In this document: one piece after another, positions 9,450-19,611 of the stretch
Position numbering within the stretch: the first letter of the stretch is position 1
How the letters are laid out: every line of letters begins with the position of its first letter
NCBI GenBank assembly: GCA_039819665.1
Contig: JBCBRM010000006.1
Coordinates: 1 to 64,000 of the forward strand
Reading direction: 5' to 3'
DNA length: 64,000 bases
Origin: JAWPMV01 sp039819665
Lineage (GTDB): Bacteria > Bacteroidota > Bacteroidia > J057
Made by a program: the position numbers and the translations under genes
The notes under the pieces: model-generated
Databases searched by the model: none
What the model saw: only the letters and a program-made list of their open reading frames with translations
Told to the model about the DNA's origin: nothing

Positions 9450-9734
9450 ATGAAAGATAGGCATACCTGCGAAAGTTGTATTGCATTTATGATTGGTAAT
9501 GAGTTTGCACATTTCCATCCACATCCCGATTACAGCATGCACTTAGGGATTCCGGAAAAGGATGCAGAAGTGATTATTGACAAAGGCTGGGGGGAATGGC
9601 ATCCCCTTATTAAAAGAGGTTTTCTCCCCCCAAATATTATCATGATGTATGCTCCCAGAAACGCAGAAGAGCTACAGGCTAGCAAATTTATTTTGGGACA
9701 CTCTTATGCCTTTGCAAATGGGCAATTGAAATGA
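9450..9734 (+). CDS. DUF5519 (luciferase-domain) family protein, short
   Basis: A 94-residue protein matching the core of the DUF5519/luciferase-like family (PF17648): HFHPHPDYSMHLGIP, then GWGEWHPL, then MMYAPRNAEEL and a final SYAFANG. The family has no firm biochemical role. Family members usually carry more sequence before the HxH motif; here an in-frame stop lies 33 bases upstream of the ATG with no other ATG start between, so this is a short form or a gene truncated at its 5-prime end. It stands alone between two minus-strand genes and ends before a hairpin terminator. Confidence 0.65.
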   Translation: MKDRHTCESCIAFMIGNEFAHFHPHPDYSMHLGIPEKDAEVIIDKGWGEWHPLIKRGFLPPNIIMMYAPRNAEELQASKFILGHSYAFANGQLK

Positions 9735-9766
9735 GGCCTCACTGTTCCAGAAAAAATTGAGTAAAA

Positions 9767-9800
9767 TGAAAGCCATCTCCTATTAGGGGGATGGCTTTCA
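9767..9800. terminator. Bidirectional hairpin terminator
   Basis: GAAAGCCATC pairs with GATGGCTTTC around a short loop, with A-rich and T/A-rich flanks. It lies between the convergent DUF5519 gene and the last gene of the SusCD operon and can serve both. Confidence 0.75.
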
Positions 9801-9818
9801 AATATTATTGATTCATTT

Positions 9819-10829
9819 TTATTCAGGCCTCACGTCTACTAGCATTCCTTCAGAAATAGAAAGTCCATCAACATGAGCGACAAAGTCTCTACTATCTCTG
9901 TTATCAGGAGCTAAGGCGGTTTCCAATCTGAAATCAACTCTCAATCTGTCAAAGGTTCTTTCAGCCTCAGCTGGCAATCTCCAGAAATTCACTAAAGAAT
10001 CTGTCATACCTTCTTTATACCAAATCGGCTGGTCAAGCTTTAAGCTATATAGTACCCATTCCCCTTCGGTAGGAGTCTTAATCCAGCTAACGGTATTGGT
10101 TGAATCATTTTCATAAGGGAAAGTAGCATAACGATCTCTGTCTCCCGTAGAGCCTCGGAAATCAACATCCACATTGATTACGTTCTGAGGATTTGAACCA
10201 GAATTTACCCAGATGTTGATATACGGATCTGTATATCCTGAGAGATCAATGGTAGGATTAGCTTTCCCCTGGTCAATAGCGAATCGTCCTACTTTTCCTC
10301 CATCCAGAACAGTCGAAAGGGGTGAAACGACAAATGAGACATAGCTATTTCCTTGTACTGCGGTAACATTGTCGCTTGCACCTCCATTGTACAGCCCAAA
10401 CACCTCAAAATCGGGATCGACATTATCTAATACATCTTCCCAGTTAGAAGGTTGCATAGTGATATCTTCAAAGCCATTAAAGAACAGAAGATCACCAAAA
10501 CTTTGTTCACATCTAGGATCCTCAGGATGCTCACCGCAAAAGCATTTTGGCTCAGTATCAAATACACAGCATCTGGTATCACCAGGGTTCGCTTGACAAA
10601 AGGCAGCTGAATCAGATTCGAAGGTTACGATACATCCTGTAAAATTAGGGTTATTCTGACAAAAAGTCGTAGAATCATACCCAAAGCACTGAGTATCACT
10701 TGGATTGTCTGCACAATATTGTGCCGGATTATTTGCAAAGGTTAAAGGTTCTTCTTCCTCACACGCATAAAATACGATCATAGCGATCATCAGGAAGAGA
10801 GTAAAGGGTTTCAAAAACGAAATTTTCAT
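9819..10829 (-). CDS. Surface lipoprotein with Cys-rich repeats, SusCD-operon end
   Basis: A 336-residue lipoprotein. The signal peptide ends VFYAC and the mature protein starts CEEEEP; acidic residues straight after the lipid Cys fit the Bacteroidota lipoprotein export signal for surface display. Residues ~35-110 hold about five short repeats of the form C-x-x-(N/H)P-x-(D/F)-x-x-C, spaced 16-20 residues apart. The rest (about 113-336) reads as a beta-sandwich, possibly a ligand-binding domain. It is the last gene of the sigma/FecR/SusCD/phosphoesterase locus, in the place where SusE/F-type surface binding proteins usually occur. No ligand can be named. Confidence 0.75.
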   Translation of the reverse strand: MKISFLKPFTLFLMIAMIVFYACEEEEPLTFANNPAQYCADNPSDTQCFGYDSTTFCQNNPNFTGCIVTFESDSAAFCQANPGDTRCCVFDTEPKCFCGEHPEDPRCEQSFGDLLFFNGFEDITMQPSNWEDVLDNVDPDFEVFGLYNGGASDNVTAVQGNSYVSFVVSPLSTVLDGGKVGRFAIDQGKANPTIDLSGYTDPYINIWVNSGSNPQNVINVDVDFRGSTGDRDRYATFPYENDSTNTVSWIKTPTEGEWVLYSLKLDQPIWYKEGMTDSLVNFWRLPAEAERTFDRLRVDFRLETALAPDNRDSRDFVAHVDGLSISEGMLVDVRPE

Positions 10830-10874
10830 AATTAATGTTTTTAGGCTTTATGCTTAAAAGGTTTATTAGAATTT

Positions 10875-12395
10875 TTATTTATGAGGTCTTTTTGAGTGTA
10901 TTTTAAGGGTATAAGGAATGCTCGTTTCATATTTCTTTTCCCAAATAGTAGAGACAAAGTGCCATTGGGCGACCAGTTCTCTTTGACTTATGTCAAGCAC
11001 TATAAATCCATGAGAATTCTGATGATACCAGCGCACATTTTCGGCTGACTTCAACCGTTTGTCCTCCTTATTCAGAATGACGGGATCGAAACGAGCTTTT
11101 TCAGCATTATTTCCTGAGCTGATTGAGCCCGGAAGGATTTCATGAAGCAAAGTATCTGTCCCTGCCTCACTGAAGACGATGTAGTGATGAGGATTATGGG
11201 CATTGCCAGTTGTGAAGAGGAAGTTTCTCTCAGGATTTTCCTCCACAAATTTTAAAAAGCGCTCTCTATCGTGTGGAAATCCCTGCCACCTTTCCCAGCC
11301 TCTCCCTTTTAGAGAAATGAGAATTTGATTTCCAAATACATTCCAGACAGCATCATTTTCCTTTACCTCTTCCTTGATCCAGCGCAATTGCTTATTTCCA
11401 ATTATATGACGAGAGGTATCATTGAGTGATGCTTCTGTTTTATCAACCAGACTTCTACAGCAAACCCGAGTATCTAGCATGAGTAAATTGAGAAGATTTC
11501 CAAACTGAAAGGAACGGTAAATTTCTTCGAAAGGCTCAGGCCGGAGCGGTAACCATTCATGATATGCTTTTATAGAATTATCTCTACGCTTTTCCCATGT
11601 GGGATTAGGAACCTTCCTACCCTCTCCATTTTGCTTATGCCTTTTCATAGCAATTTCATGATCATCCCAAATAGGAATCATCGGGAAATTTGCATGTAAC
11701 TTCTGCAGGGAGCTATCGCTTCGATATTGAGCGTATCGGGTTCTGTAATCCTCTAAGGTCAAGCACTCTCTTGGTGGATCATGTTGGCGACCGGTAGCCA
11801 AATAAGCAGCCCAGTAACTGCTTTTAGGGGTAGAAGGACCGTTCTCATAGATATAATCACCTAAATGAATAACCACATCAACGTCTTCCAACTTTGCAAG
11901 CGCATCATAAGCATGGTAGTAACCGCCGGTATATTTTGCACAGTTAACTACCCCTATCCTTAGCTTTTCTACTTCCAGAGGAAGGGTTTTGGTTCGACCA
12001 ATAGGAGAAATAAGATCCCCTTGTAAAAACCTATAGAAATAGGTCGTTCCCGGTTTTAGCTCCCGGGCTATAAGTTTTATGCAAAAGTTATTTTCCCCAA
12101 GACTCTTTACTTTTCCTGAAGCCTTTATTTGGGAGAAATCTCTGCTCTCTGAAACCTCATAACTTAGCTCATTCATTTCTTCCTTAGCAGGAACAAAGCG
12201 CGTCCATAGAACGACACTAAATTGGTCAGGATCACCAGAGGCAATTCCATGTGTAAATTTTCCACTGATATTCTGCTGGGAATAAACCACTGGAGGGAGC
12301 AAGCAGAATAAGAGCAGCACCCCCACAATTTTCCCGATTGACACAAACTCAAATGGTGCTCCCCTTTCCTTCATTTCAATAAGACTCTTTTCCAT
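10875..12395 (-). CDS. phoD: PhoD-like phosphodiesterase/alkaline phosphatase
   Basis: A 506-residue secreted metallophosphatase of the PhoD family (PF09423), which releases phosphate from phosphodiesters and monoesters. The N-terminal domain has FTHGIASGDP and VVLWTR; the catalytic domain has HLGDYIYE (about 178-184) and IWDDHE (near 243), the usual metal-binding motifs. The signal peptide is GVLLLFCLLPPVVYSQ. The ATG at 12395 overlaps the upstream gene by 20 bases; an alternative ATG at 12374 sits just past that gene's stop, and both keep the signal peptide. It is encoded with a second phosphoesterase behind SusCD. Confidence 0.88.
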   Translation of the reverse strand: MEKSLIEMKERGAPFEFVSIGKIVGVLLLFCLLPPVVYSQQNISGKFTHGIASGDPDQFSVVLWTRFVPAKEEMNELSYEVSESRDFSQIKASGKVKSLGENNFCIKLIARELKPGTTYFYRFLQGDLISPIGRTKTLPLEVEKLRIGVVNCAKYTGGYYHAYDALAKLEDVDVVIHLGDYIYENGPSTPKSSYWAAYLATGRQHDPPRECLTLEDYRTRYAQYRSDSSLQKLHANFPMIPIWDDHEIAMKRHKQNGEGRKVPNPTWEKRRDNSIKAYHEWLPLRPEPFEEIYRSFQFGNLLNLLMLDTRVCCRSLVDKTEASLNDTSRHIIGNKQLRWIKEEVKENDAVWNVFGNQILISLKGRGWERWQGFPHDRERFLKFVEENPERNFLFTTGNAHNPHHYIVFSEAGTDTLLHEILPGSISSGNNAEKARFDPVILNKEDKRLKSAENVRWYHQNSHGFIVLDISQRELVAQWHFVSTIWEKKYETSIPYTLKIHSKRPHK

Positions 12396-14298
12396 AGCTT
12401 AAAATTTTTGAGCTTAGTTTTTCCTCTACACCACTTGGTTTGATCAAGTTGATGTCCAATGCATATTTTTTCTTATGCTGGAAATAATGGATCTCTATTG
12501 GATATTTTCCTGCCTCAAGGTTTACCTTGGCTTCTGTTTCTCTGGCCTTGTGTTTAATGGGATCCGCAAGCACTTCCTTTCCATTGATAAACATTCGAAA
12601 GGAGTCGTCGGATATCGCTTTAAGGGTGTAAATCCCAGTCTCTTTCAACTCAATCTCCCCTTTATATACCAATCCGAATAGCTGATCTCTCCCTGCTATT
12701 TTTCTCGGGTCAAGCTCCTCCTCGACCGATATTTTATAGGGAGTTAATTGTCTATAATCTGGTATCCTAATCCCATAGATGTAATAAGGATCATAGCCAT
12801 AGTGCTCAACTACAAGCCCTTTCCCAGCTGTCACAGGTCGGAGTATCATATGTTGGACATCACTCATGTATCCAGTATCCATAATCAGTCTTGCCTTCAA
12901 TTCTCTCTGCTCCGAAATTGTAATCGGACCTGTATAGATCTCTGATTCTGGACCTGGTTCTTCTCCATTCAGGCTATAATAGACCTGAGAATTGGGGATC
13001 GTATTTTTTAGTTCAACTTTATATTCCTCAACAAATTCTACCTCTTTAATGGGAAGAAGAGGATAGTTAGAATTTCTTATGGGTATACCCAGATTGATTG
13101 GCAGAGAAAGGTCTGGATAATCTGAATTTTTGAATCCCAGTGTACCCTGGAAATCCAGTTTTACTTGTTCGTCCAATGGGAAAGCTTTTATTGCTTTGAG
13201 ATCTAATTCGATCCATTGCTCTGATTGAGGAGCTATTTCAATAGATATTTCCTTGGGATATGCTACTACCTGATGGTTATGAAAAAGCCCACCTTCCAGA
13301 TACAATGGTAAATCTGCCTTGTTTACACATTTCAGATATGCCCTTCCCTTCTCAAAAAAATCACCCTTACCTACAAATACCTCAGTTTGAATCTTAGTTC
13401 CCCTCAATAAATCGCTTAAAAGCTTTTCTGTTCGATCATTTGCGACATCATGAGGCAAGATTCCGTCCAGACGAAGGTTAGCAATGGACGGCCCCCTATC
13501 GGTCATACTCACCCAGGTGACATGATCGAAGGTGCCAAAGCTATTTCCCAAAAGCTCACTCCCCCCACCAGTAGTTGCCAGAACATAATAATTGTTTTTG
13601 TTGCGATTAGTATGATGGTATTTATGTTGATGTCCGGCAAAAACCGTATAACTTCGATTTTCCAGGCTTTCCTCTATTTTGCTAAAATTGCTCATGTGAG
13701 GATAGCGCCAAAGAGGATGGTGCATAAAAACCATGGTCCATCTAACCTCCTCATTCTCTTCCAGGATTTTCTTAAAATATTCGACCTGAGTATCACTTAA
13801 TACCTGCGTACCTTCATTGGTAAAGAGGCAGATAAATAGGACATCTTTATAGGTAAAAGAATAATATGGAGCCCCAAATAATCGATTCCAGTATTTCACC
13901 TGAAATTCATTATTGGCTTTGATGTCATGATTACCTGCCAAATGAAAAAAGGGCATTTTCAAAGGAGCTATTCTTTCGAAATGAGCCCCCCATTGCTTTG
14001 CCAACTTTAGAGAATCTTTACCCTGAGCTCCTCTGATTAAATCCCCCACAGAAATCACAAACTCAGGCATCATCCAATTCAACTTTTCAACTGCATCCTC
14101 AAAAACTCCAGGCCTTGGACCTCCTGTACGGTCCGTTACAATAGCAAATTGAAAATTGTCTGGATCATTCTGAAAATTCAAATGAGTCCAGGGCTTCTTT
14201 TCTGTGGTCAAATCCGAATGAAAATCCTCATTCGATTGAGCTGCTATCCCTAGAGGTAGCAAAAGGAAATAGAGTAGATATAGTCTTTTGCTTACCAT
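12376..14298 (-). CDS. Calcineurin-like metallophosphoesterase with PA14-type domain
   Basis: A 640-residue secreted phosphoesterase. After the signal peptide (LYLLYFLLLPLGIAAQ) come the metal-binding blocks of the calcineurin-like fold: VTDRTGG (54-60), GDLIRG (85-90), GNHD (122-125), MHHP (192-195) and GHQH (222-225). A central beta domain (about 255-400) is followed by a chitobiase C-terminal-like module (YSLNGEEPGPESEIYTGPI) and a PA14-like carbohydrate-binding domain (about 545-630). Its ATG overlaps the SusD stop by seven bases. The appended binding domain suggests a polymeric phosphorylated substrate held at the cell surface, which is an inference. Confidence 0.88.
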   Translation of the reverse strand: MVSKRLYLLYFLLLPLGIAAQSNEDFHSDLTTEKKPWTHLNFQNDPDNFQFAIVTDRTGGPRPGVFEDAVEKLNWMMPEFVISVGDLIRGAQGKDSLKLAKQWGAHFERIAPLKMPFFHLAGNHDIKANNEFQVKYWNRLFGAPYYSFTYKDVLFICLFTNEGTQVLSDTQVEYFKKILEENEEVRWTMVFMHHPLWRYPHMSNFSKIEESLENRSYTVFAGHQHKYHHTNRNKNNYYVLATTGGGSELLGNSFGTFDHVTWVSMTDRGPSIANLRLDGILPHDVANDRTEKLLSDLLRGTKIQTEVFVGKGDFFEKGRAYLKCVNKADLPLYLEGGLFHNHQVVAYPKEISIEIAPQSEQWIELDLKAIKAFPLDEQVKLDFQGTLGFKNSDYPDLSLPINLGIPIRNSNYPLLPIKEVEFVEEYKVELKNTIPNSQVYYSLNGEEPGPESEIYTGPITISEQRELKARLIMDTGYMSDVQHMILRPVTAGKGLVVEHYGYDPYYIYGIRIPDYRQLTPYKISVEEELDPRKIAGRDQLFGLVYKGEIELKETGIYTLKAISDDSFRMFINGKEVLADPIKHKARETEAKVNLEAGKYPIEIHYFQHKKKYALDINLIKPSGVEEKLSSKILSYGKESY

Positions 14299-16007
14299 CC
14301 CGGATTGTTTTCTATGTTTGGATTAAGGTCTAAGGCAGTTTGAGGTAGAGGAAAGAGATAGAATTTATCTTGCCATACTTTTTCTGTAGCAATAAAGCGG
14401 TCTCCACTGAGGGCACCAGGCCTTGCTGGATCTGTGGAAATACCTTCAACCAATCCAAAGACTTGATCACCTAGCTGATAGCGCCAGATATCTGACATGC
14501 GTTGAAATCCTTCTCCTGCAAACTCATATCTCCTTTCCAGTAAAACTGCATCAATTAGATCATTGCCTGTAGTGCCGCTTCTGAGCGAAAGGGGAACATC
14601 AGCCAGAGAAGTATAGACAGGCATGCCCGCACGTAACCGTACCTCATTTACATAATCCAATGCCTGCACATTATTATCCGCAGCTAAACACTCAGCCATC
14701 ATCAACAGAACCTCAGCATATCGGATGATTTTATAATCCGCATGAGCCCTGCTTGGATTGTCGTAAACTATGGTTGAATCATTATCTATTCCCAGACCTG
14801 AATATTTCCTGATTAAATATCCAGTTTCTATACCTGTTCTATTGCCTATGGCGTCTTGAGGAAATACAGATAGATCTGGATGGGGCTGCCAATTGTAATA
14901 AACTGCTCCTCCTCCGTCGACGGTTTGTAAAGCATCTCCTGGCAGAATAAAACTTGCCTTCATTCTGGGGTCCATATTTTCAAAAGGCCTTTCTTCAGAA
15001 TAAACAGTCCCTAATTCATCTGTCGGAGCTTTTCCATTTATAGTTTGAAAGGAACTAATCAGATTCCAGGTAGCTCCAAATTGTGCCTGATTATTCCCCG
15101 CTCCATCTCCAAAGCCCTGATATGAACCTCTCGGAAGACACTTATTAGACATTTCTTCATAGAAAAGCTCTCCCTCTACATAAACACGCGAGAGAATGAC
15201 CGCATTAGATGCCTGGCTTCCCGTATAATCAGATTCAATGGTAAATAATCTGGAAAAGCCTTTTATACCTTCGTCCAGACTAAAGCCTCCATTATCTATG
15301 ATGTCTTTACAAGCTAGTTCTGCCTGATCGTATAAAGATGCGCGTTCTGGATGCCATGCGAGAGCGTCTAGATTAGCACGGGCTTGCAGGGCTCGTGCAG
15401 CCCATTTGGTAATGCGGCCTTGCTCTGATAATTCATAGCTTTCAGGCAAGAAGTTTACTATTTCCTCCAGCTCTGCATTTACAAATTCAAAGACTTCTAA
15501 TCTTGGAGTTCTTGCAGGTAAAAAATCCGGCCCCTGAGGTTCAGTCACCAATGAGACATCACCGTAGAAGAAGAGCATGCGTTCATATAGCATTGCTCTG
15601 ATAAATCTTGCTTCCGCCTCGAGGCGTCTTTCCAAATCAGCAGTTTGAAAGTCAACTCCTGGCAATCGAGAGATAATTTCATTGCACTGCCTGATTCCAT
15701 CGTATCTGTAGAAATTGAAGGTAGTTTCTCCTTCTGAAGACAGCCATTGTAAATCCGCTCCAAATCTGCCTCTCCTTCTCCAGCCATCATCAGTCCAAAA
15801 CCAGAGTTTTGGATCACTTACATCGGCTTCAAGAAATGGGAGGAAAGTATAAAGTCCATTAACAGCCAGAATCATATCAGACTCTGTTTGATAAACGGAT
15901 TCATTGGTATATGCATCCTGTGGAACCACTTCTAGGAAATTTTCCGTATCGCATGCCCATAATGAGATCAGGAGGAAAATACCTATTGTATATTTTTTGA
16001 AATTCAT
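14292..16007 (-). CDS. SusD/RagB-type nutrient-uptake lipoprotein
   Basis: A 571-residue SusD-family outer-membrane lipoprotein that caps the SusC transporter and binds its substrate. The signal peptide ends ISLWACDTENFLE, a typical SusD start. The tetratricopeptide-like helical core is present (for example ARALQARANLDALAWHPER), as is the C-terminal ERRYEFAGEGFQRMSDIWRY stretch shared by the family. It is separated from susC by five bases and overlaps the following phosphoesterase gene, so the three are co-translated. Confidence 0.96.
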   Translation of the reverse strand: MNFKKYTIGIFLLISLWACDTENFLEVVPQDAYTNESVYQTESDMILAVNGLYTFLPFLEADVSDPKLWFWTDDGWRRRGRFGADLQWLSSEGETTFNFYRYDGIRQCNEIISRLPGVDFQTADLERRLEAEARFIRAMLYERMLFFYGDVSLVTEPQGPDFLPARTPRLEVFEFVNAELEEIVNFLPESYELSEQGRITKWAARALQARANLDALAWHPERASLYDQAELACKDIIDNGGFSLDEGIKGFSRLFTIESDYTGSQASNAVILSRVYVEGELFYEEMSNKCLPRGSYQGFGDGAGNNQAQFGATWNLISSFQTINGKAPTDELGTVYSEERPFENMDPRMKASFILPGDALQTVDGGGAVYYNWQPHPDLSVFPQDAIGNRTGIETGYLIRKYSGLGIDNDSTIVYDNPSRAHADYKIIRYAEVLLMMAECLAADNNVQALDYVNEVRLRAGMPVYTSLADVPLSLRSGTTGNDLIDAVLLERRYEFAGEGFQRMSDIWRYQLGDQVFGLVEGISTDPARPGALSGDRFIATEKVWQDKFYLFPLPQTALDLNPNIENNPGW

Positions 16008-16012
16008 TTGTA

Positions 16013-19000
16013 CTAAAATTGAAGGTTCACCCCGACAGATGATTTTAGAGAAAGAGGATAGTTGAAGCCATTAGCTCCGAATTCAGGATCAAAACCATAT
16101 TCAAAAAGAGGGTAATTGGTCCAAATGATTCCTATGTTTTCAAATGAAGCATAGAGATCAAGGGACTGAATGACCTTTAACTTTTCAAGAACTCTCGGCC
16201 CAAAGGAGTAGGCAAGATTGATATTCTTGAATTTGATATAGTCTCTTTCAATTATCAGATCTGAAATATCTGCATTATAGGGCCGAGAGAATGCATAGGC
16301 CTGAGAAAATAAAGCAGTCGGGTTTTCCGGGCTCCAGGTATCCGTTTGATAGACAAAAGGTGCAACTCCTGAACTAGTAAAAGCATTAAGATTATTTCCG
16401 CTGTTTAACCACTCATTGCTCTTTAGTACTCCGTAAATTCTGGCTGATACGGTAAATCTTTGATAACTAAATCCAATTGTTCCTCCAATACGATAATTAT
16501 CCACCGCATTTTCCAAAAGGATCTTTCTGTCATCCCCATTAATAACGCCATCTGGAGTATCTGCAATCCCATCTCCATTCGTATCAATAGTCATTTGGTC
16601 CACAAAACGATAGCCTCCGACATATCTGCCAAAAGAATCTCCTTGAGAAACGACTGTTGATTGATCTATCTGCTCTCCAGCACTATTTACCCAGCTAGCC
16701 AGCTCTTCTTCGGATTGAAAATATCCCGCAGTCTCATACCCAAACCAATTGATCGTAGGGAAACCTTCCAATTGGAAATTTTCAGGAGTAATATTCAAAG
16801 GTGCATTTCCAGCTCCCTGGGTAATTTTATTGTTATAAAAGGATAGGTTAAGACTCGCATTGATACCAAACTTTCCAATCTTACTTTGATGTTCCAAATT
16901 AAATTCCCATCCCCAGGATCGGGCATCGTAGACATTGGCCAGAATCCCATCCAGTCCTCCTTCAGCTGCAGTCAATACATTTGCAATGATGTCCTCTCTA
17001 TTATCAACAAAAATATCCCCTGTGAAGTCCAGTTTGCCTTTCCACAAAACCACGTCCAGCCCCAAATTGGCTTTCTGAGAAGTTTCCCAGGTTAAATTAG
17101 GATTGACAGTATTATTCAATAGGATAATTGGCTGCACATTCCCACCAAAAGCTATACCTGCCGGATTTGTAATTACAGTTTCTATGCCCGACAAACTGCC
17201 ATCATCTCCATTTATCCCCCAGGACGCCCGAAGTTTGAGAAGGTCCAGATCATTTACATCTTCGAGAAAAGATTCTCTATCGATATTCCATCCAATTGAA
17301 ACAGCTGGGAAAAAGCCCCATTTATCTTTTACAAAATTGGAACTGGCATCAGCACGGAAGCTAAATTCGAGCAGATATTTAGCCTGGAAATCATAAGCAA
17401 GTCTGGAAAAATAAGACAAAGTAGACCTGTCATTTGAGGCGTTTGAAGTATTACCAAATCCAATGATCTGATTTCCGAGGTTCAGGCTTTGAAGATTAGG
17501 CAATATATAGCCGAAACGACTGGCTGATATACTTCGGGCCTGGCCTTCTTGTGCTTGAAAACCCAGGAGAATATCCAAATTATGAACCTCAGATATGCGT
17601 TGAGTATAATTAGCGGTAAGCAAAGTATTCAAGGAAAAGGAACGACTGCTAATCTCTGTCAAGCTCCGGTCATTGTTGGTGAAGGGAACCGGATTTCCGG
17701 TGGGCTCAAGACTTTCTTCGTCCAGAATTATGTATTCATATGGATTGTCCCAGAGGGCTCTGTTCTCGTTTTCCCGGACATAAGAGAATCGACCTTCAAG
17801 CGCCAGATTCTCTATTGGTTTTAGGATTCCGTATAACTGAAGATTTAGCTCATCAGAAAGCGTTTGGTCAAAAGAACCGGAATTTACTTTGGCTATAGGA
17901 TTTTCCTCATTACTTGTAGAACCCTTAAACACATAAGCACCTGCGAAAGGTCCAGCATCTAACCTAACCGGAAAAAAGGGTTGCCCTCTTAGACCATTAT
18001 TGGTTGATAAGGGAATGCGATTTAAGTCGCGATAGGCATTGAATATATTTGCGCCTATGCTTAACCATGGGCTAATATCTGCATCAACTTTCAGCCTGAG
18101 ACTAATTCGTTCCAGTTTATCCGGCCCCTGGGAAATCCCATTCTGAGACAGATAACCCAGATTCATTAAATAGCCTACCTGAGCAGAACCACCCTGCACA
18201 GATAGATTTTGGAGCGATTGGATAGCGTTTTCGTTGTAAAGTTCATCCACCCAATTGGTTTCTGGATAAAATCCGCTTTCCGCTCTAGCTATATCCTCAT
18301 CCGAATAAGGAAAATCAAAATCTTCAATTCGTTGATCCGGAAAAACACGTACCCTATCTGCGAATTGAGCTGCATTGAAGGTCTCCATAAATTGTCTTGA
18401 ATCAACAAGTTCAGCAGTAGAGTTAGGAGCTTGTAAAGATAAATTGCTGGAAAAGGTGAGTGTTAAATCTTCACTCCTTGCTGTTCTTTTGGTAGTAATT
18501 AAAACTACCCCATTGGCCCCTCTCGCTCCATAAATAGCTGCCGCCGCTGCATCTTTCAAAATTGATACAGATTCTATATCAGCAGGGTTTAAATTTTCCA
18601 CTGAGCTTTCAAAGCCATCCACCAAAACCAGTGCATTCCTACTACTCAAACCACTAGCACCTCTAATCTGAATAGCTGTTTGAGCTCCTAATTCCCCACT
18701 ATTCTGATCAAGGATAAGCCCAGGCAGCGAACCGACTAGTGAAGATTCAATGGTAGAAATAGGCCTTTTGTCTATTTCCAATTCCTCACTATTGATTTGC
18801 TGTACTGCTGCACTTACTTTATAAGAATCCTGAGTCCCATAGCCTACCACAATGACCTCATCCAAATCCTTAAAACTGACTGTAAGCTCTATTTCAAAAG
18901 TAGATCTGCCTGCTATTTCTATTTCCTCCGTTCCATAGCCTACAAAAGATACAATAAGGATACTTGCATCATCAGGAACGGTAATACTAAAAGTCCCATC

Positions 19001-19495
19001 CGTATTGGTAAAGGCACCTATGGTAGTTCCTTTTACCTGAATTTTTACTCCTTCAAGCGCATTTCCATTTTCGGCCTCGATCACCCTTCCAGAGACTTCT
19101 TTTTCCTTTAATTCTTCTGATTTAAGGTAAATCCTTTTAGGACTCTTCTTAACGACTGAAATAGTAGAATTTCTAAGTTTGATCCTGAGTCCGGCCAGAT
19201 TAGCAAGTTCTTCAAGTATCTCTTTTACATTTTTCTGTTCATGGGAAAGGGAAAATTCCTCCTTGTGATTCTTGATTTTGGAATCATATCGAAAGGTATA
19301 GACAGTCTTACTTTCCAATTGATTAAAAATCTCAACCAGAGTGGCGTTTTTAGCATCAATGGATACAAAAACCATCTCCCAATCCTGAGCATACATATCT
19401 TCCCCACTGACCAGCTGAAGGCTGAAAAACAGGGAGAATACTAAGCAGCTGAATCGCATAAGAAATTGCTTTAGGTTAACAAAAGTTCGATCCAT
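16013..19495 (-). CDS. SusC-type TonB-dependent transporter with STN domain
   Basis: An 1160-residue outer-membrane transporter. Order: signal peptide, STN domain (about 42-115) that signals to an anti-sigma factor, carboxypeptidase-regulatory-like beta domain (about 133-205), TonB-box-like DEVIVVGYGT (212-221), plug domain (VDGFESSVENLNPADIES, then ILKDAAAAAIYGARGANG) and a 22-strand-type barrel to the C terminus. The STN domain together with the upstream fecR and ECF sigma genes makes this a self-inducing transporter: substrate binding is passed through FecR to the sigma factor. The phosphoesterases downstream suggest it imports a dephosphorylated or phosphorylated organic molecule. Confidence 0.97.
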   Translation of the reverse strand: MDRTFVNLKQFLMRFSCLVFSLFFSLQLVSGEDMYAQDWEMVFVSIDAKNATLVEIFNQLESKTVYTFRYDSKIKNHKEEFSLSHEQKNVKEILEELANLAGLRIKLRNSTISVVKKSPKRIYLKSEELKEKEVSGRVIEAENGNALEGVKIQVKGTTIGAFTNTDGTFSITVPDDASILIVSFVGYGTEEIEIAGRSTFEIELTVSFKDLDEVIVVGYGTQDSYKVSAAVQQINSEELEIDKRPISTIESSLVGSLPGLILDQNSGELGAQTAIQIRGASGLSSRNALVLVDGFESSVENLNPADIESVSILKDAAAAAIYGARGANGVVLITTKRTARSEDLTLTFSSNLSLQAPNSTAELVDSRQFMETFNAAQFADRVRVFPDQRIEDFDFPYSDEDIARAESGFYPETNWVDELYNENAIQSLQNLSVQGGSAQVGYLMNLGYLSQNGISQGPDKLERISLRLKVDADISPWLSIGANIFNAYRDLNRIPLSTNNGLRGQPFFPVRLDAGPFAGAYVFKGSTSNEENPIAKVNSGSFDQTLSDELNLQLYGILKPIENLALEGRFSYVRENENRALWDNPYEYIILDEESLEPTGNPVPFTNNDRSLTEISSRSFSLNTLLTANYTQRISEVHNLDILLGFQAQEGQARSISASRFGYILPNLQSLNLGNQIIGFGNTSNASNDRSTLSYFSRLAYDFQAKYLLEFSFRADASSNFVKDKWGFFPAVSIGWNIDRESFLEDVNDLDLLKLRASWGINGDDGSLSGIETVITNPAGIAFGGNVQPIILLNNTVNPNLTWETSQKANLGLDVVLWKGKLDFTGDIFVDNREDIIANVLTAAEGGLDGILANVYDARSWGWEFNLEHQSKIGKFGINASLNLSFYNNKITQGAGNAPLNITPENFQLEGFPTINWFGYETAGYFQSEEELASWVNSAGEQIDQSTVVSQGDSFGRYVGGYRFVDQMTIDTNGDGIADTPDGVINGDDRKILLENAVDNYRIGGTIGFSYQRFTVSARIYGVLKSNEWLNSGNNLNAFTSSGVAPFVYQTDTWSPENPTALFSQAYAFSRPYNADISDLIIERDYIKFKNINLAYSFGPRVLEKLKVIQSLDLYASFENIGIIWTNYPLFEYGFDPEFGANGFNYPLSLKSSVGVNLQF

Positions 19496-19611
19496 GGTTA
19501 TTTTTTCATTAGATACAGTTAGCCTGAGTGTGTCTGGACATTTTTACTTTTCCAGGCCACCCCTTAAAAAAAGGACTAATTCGAAAGTTGATTTTTTAGT
19601 CCATATGTTGA

